Shown here one piece after another: positions 5,201-5,584 of a stretch of DNA of 5,584 nt. How positions within the stretch are numbered: position 1 is the stretch's first letter; each line of letters starts with the position of its first letter. The position numbers and the translations under genes are program-made. The notes beneath the pieces were generated by a model, which was not told the origin of the DNA, made no database searches, and was given only the letters and a program-made list of their open reading frames with translations. The stretch is from Candidatus Methylomirabilota bacterium (GTDB lineage Bacteria; Methylomirabilota; Methylomirabilia; Methylomirabilales; JACQHM01), in the NCBI GenBank assembly GCA_016199025.1, contig JACQHM010000089.1:1-5584 (forward strand). The letters run 5' to 3'.

Positions 5201-5584
5201 CTACTCCAGCTTCCCGCCCCTTCCCGCGTACTGCTCCACGAGCCTGGCCACCATCAGACCCCCTTCGTACTCCGGGATGATGACCTCATCGGCCCCAGCG
5301 TTCTTCATGGCCTCTGCGTACCGGCGCTGGCCGGCCCGCATGACGATCTTGGCGCCGGGGTTTAAGGATCTCGCGGTGATGGTGATGTAGAGGTTGTCGG
5401 AGTCGTTGTCGATCAGGACGCAGATCCCCCTGGCCCGCTCGATACCGGCCTGGGCCAGGACATCCCGCCGCTTGGCATCCCCCCGGACGACGTGGACCCC
5501 CTCCTTCAGCAGCTCGTGACAGAGCCCCTCGTTGATCTCGACCAGGACGAAGGGGATCCCGGCCTTCTCCAACTGGTCCACCAC
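5201..5584 (-). CDS. TrkA-N (RCK) domain protein, C-terminal part; probable potassium channel or uptake subunit
   Basis: The visible 127 residues are most of a Rossmann-type RCK N domain, which binds NAD(H) or another nucleotide and gates potassium transport. The first codon in the window (GTG, 5582-5584) continues an upstream frame, so the glycine-rich loop and any membrane pore region lie outside. Seen here are the second strand ending in an acidic residue (PFVLVEIN), VVRGDAKRRDVLAQAGIERA (33-52), LIDNDSDNLYITITARSLNP (57-76), and AGADEVIIPEYEGGLMVARL (98-117). The protein ends soon after this at a TAG (5201-5203), with no RCK-C (TrkA-C) domain. A short form like this is typical of Kch-type channels with a pore followed by RCK-N, but a stand-alone subunit is also possible. 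It is transcribed in the same direction as polX, 202 bases upstream, and probably belongs to a different unit. Confidence 0.88.
   Translation of the reverse strand: MVDQLEKAGIPFVLVEINEGLCHELLKEGVHVVRGDAKRRDVLAQAGIERARGICVLIDNDSDNLYITITARSLNPGAKIVMRAGQRRYAEAMKNAGADEVIIPEYEGGLMVARLVEQYAGRGGKLE

Noticed and set aside
5181..5201. Hairpin GCGGGA...TCCCGC directly after the RCK stop codon
   Set aside because: The stem is only 6 bp with a 9-base loop and is followed by TTGGGCC, not a T-run. A rho-independent terminator is not supported.
1..5584. CRISPR array, tRNA or rRNA, insertion sequence, phage or attachment site
   Set aside because: No direct repeats with spacers, cloverleaf, transposase or integrase motifs, or terminal inverted repeats were seen; the window is almost entirely filled by chromosomal housekeeping and repair genes.

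Overview
This window is a compact, roughly 60% GC bacterial segment. Every gene I can support lies on the minus strand, so transcription runs from position 5584 towards position 1. In that order the genes are: the 3' part of a TrkA-N (RCK) domain protein, probably a potassium-channel or transport subunit; a short stretch with a broken-looking small membrane reading frame; polX (family X DNA polymerase with a PHP exonuclease domain); an archaemetzincin metalloprotease; an endonuclease Q family protein; lexA; and the 5' part of recA. RecA and LexA show it is a bacterium. The LexA, archaemetzincin and EndoQ combination would fit a Desulfobacterota, NC10/Methylomirabilota, Nitrospirota or similar lineage, possibly thermophilic, but I cannot fix the phylum from this window.

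Layout. Positions 5201-5584 hold the C-terminal part of the RCK protein. Positions 4999-5200 hold a leucine-rich reading frame without a usable start, and the polX promoter (TTGACT, 17 bp, TAAGCT). Positions 1491-4998 are a tight three-gene operon: polX and the archaemetzincin gene overlap by 4 bases (GTGA), and the archaemetzincin and endoQ genes are 5 bases apart. Positions 1396-1490 are the lexA control region: a near-consensus sigma70 promoter (TTGACA, 17 bp, TATATT) carrying two copies of the palindrome CAAC-N4-GTTG, 22 bp apart, arranged symmetrically around the -10 box. Positions 784-1395 are lexA, 631-783 is a gap with an orphan reading frame and no visible recA promoter, and 1-630 is the beginning of recA.

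How the genes may work together. LexA and RecA are the repressor and co-protease of the SOS response. The genes upstream read as a lesion-processing set. EndoQ nicks DNA 5' of deaminated bases or abasic sites. PolX, with intact polymerase and PHP exonuclease residues, can trim and refill small gaps. The EndoQ here ends with two tandem motifs (QIDLF and QLSLF) that match the bacterial beta sliding clamp-binding consensus, which would tie it to the replication machinery. The archaemetzincin embedded between the two repair genes is the least explained member; a role in protein removal or turnover at damaged DNA is a reasonable but untested idea.
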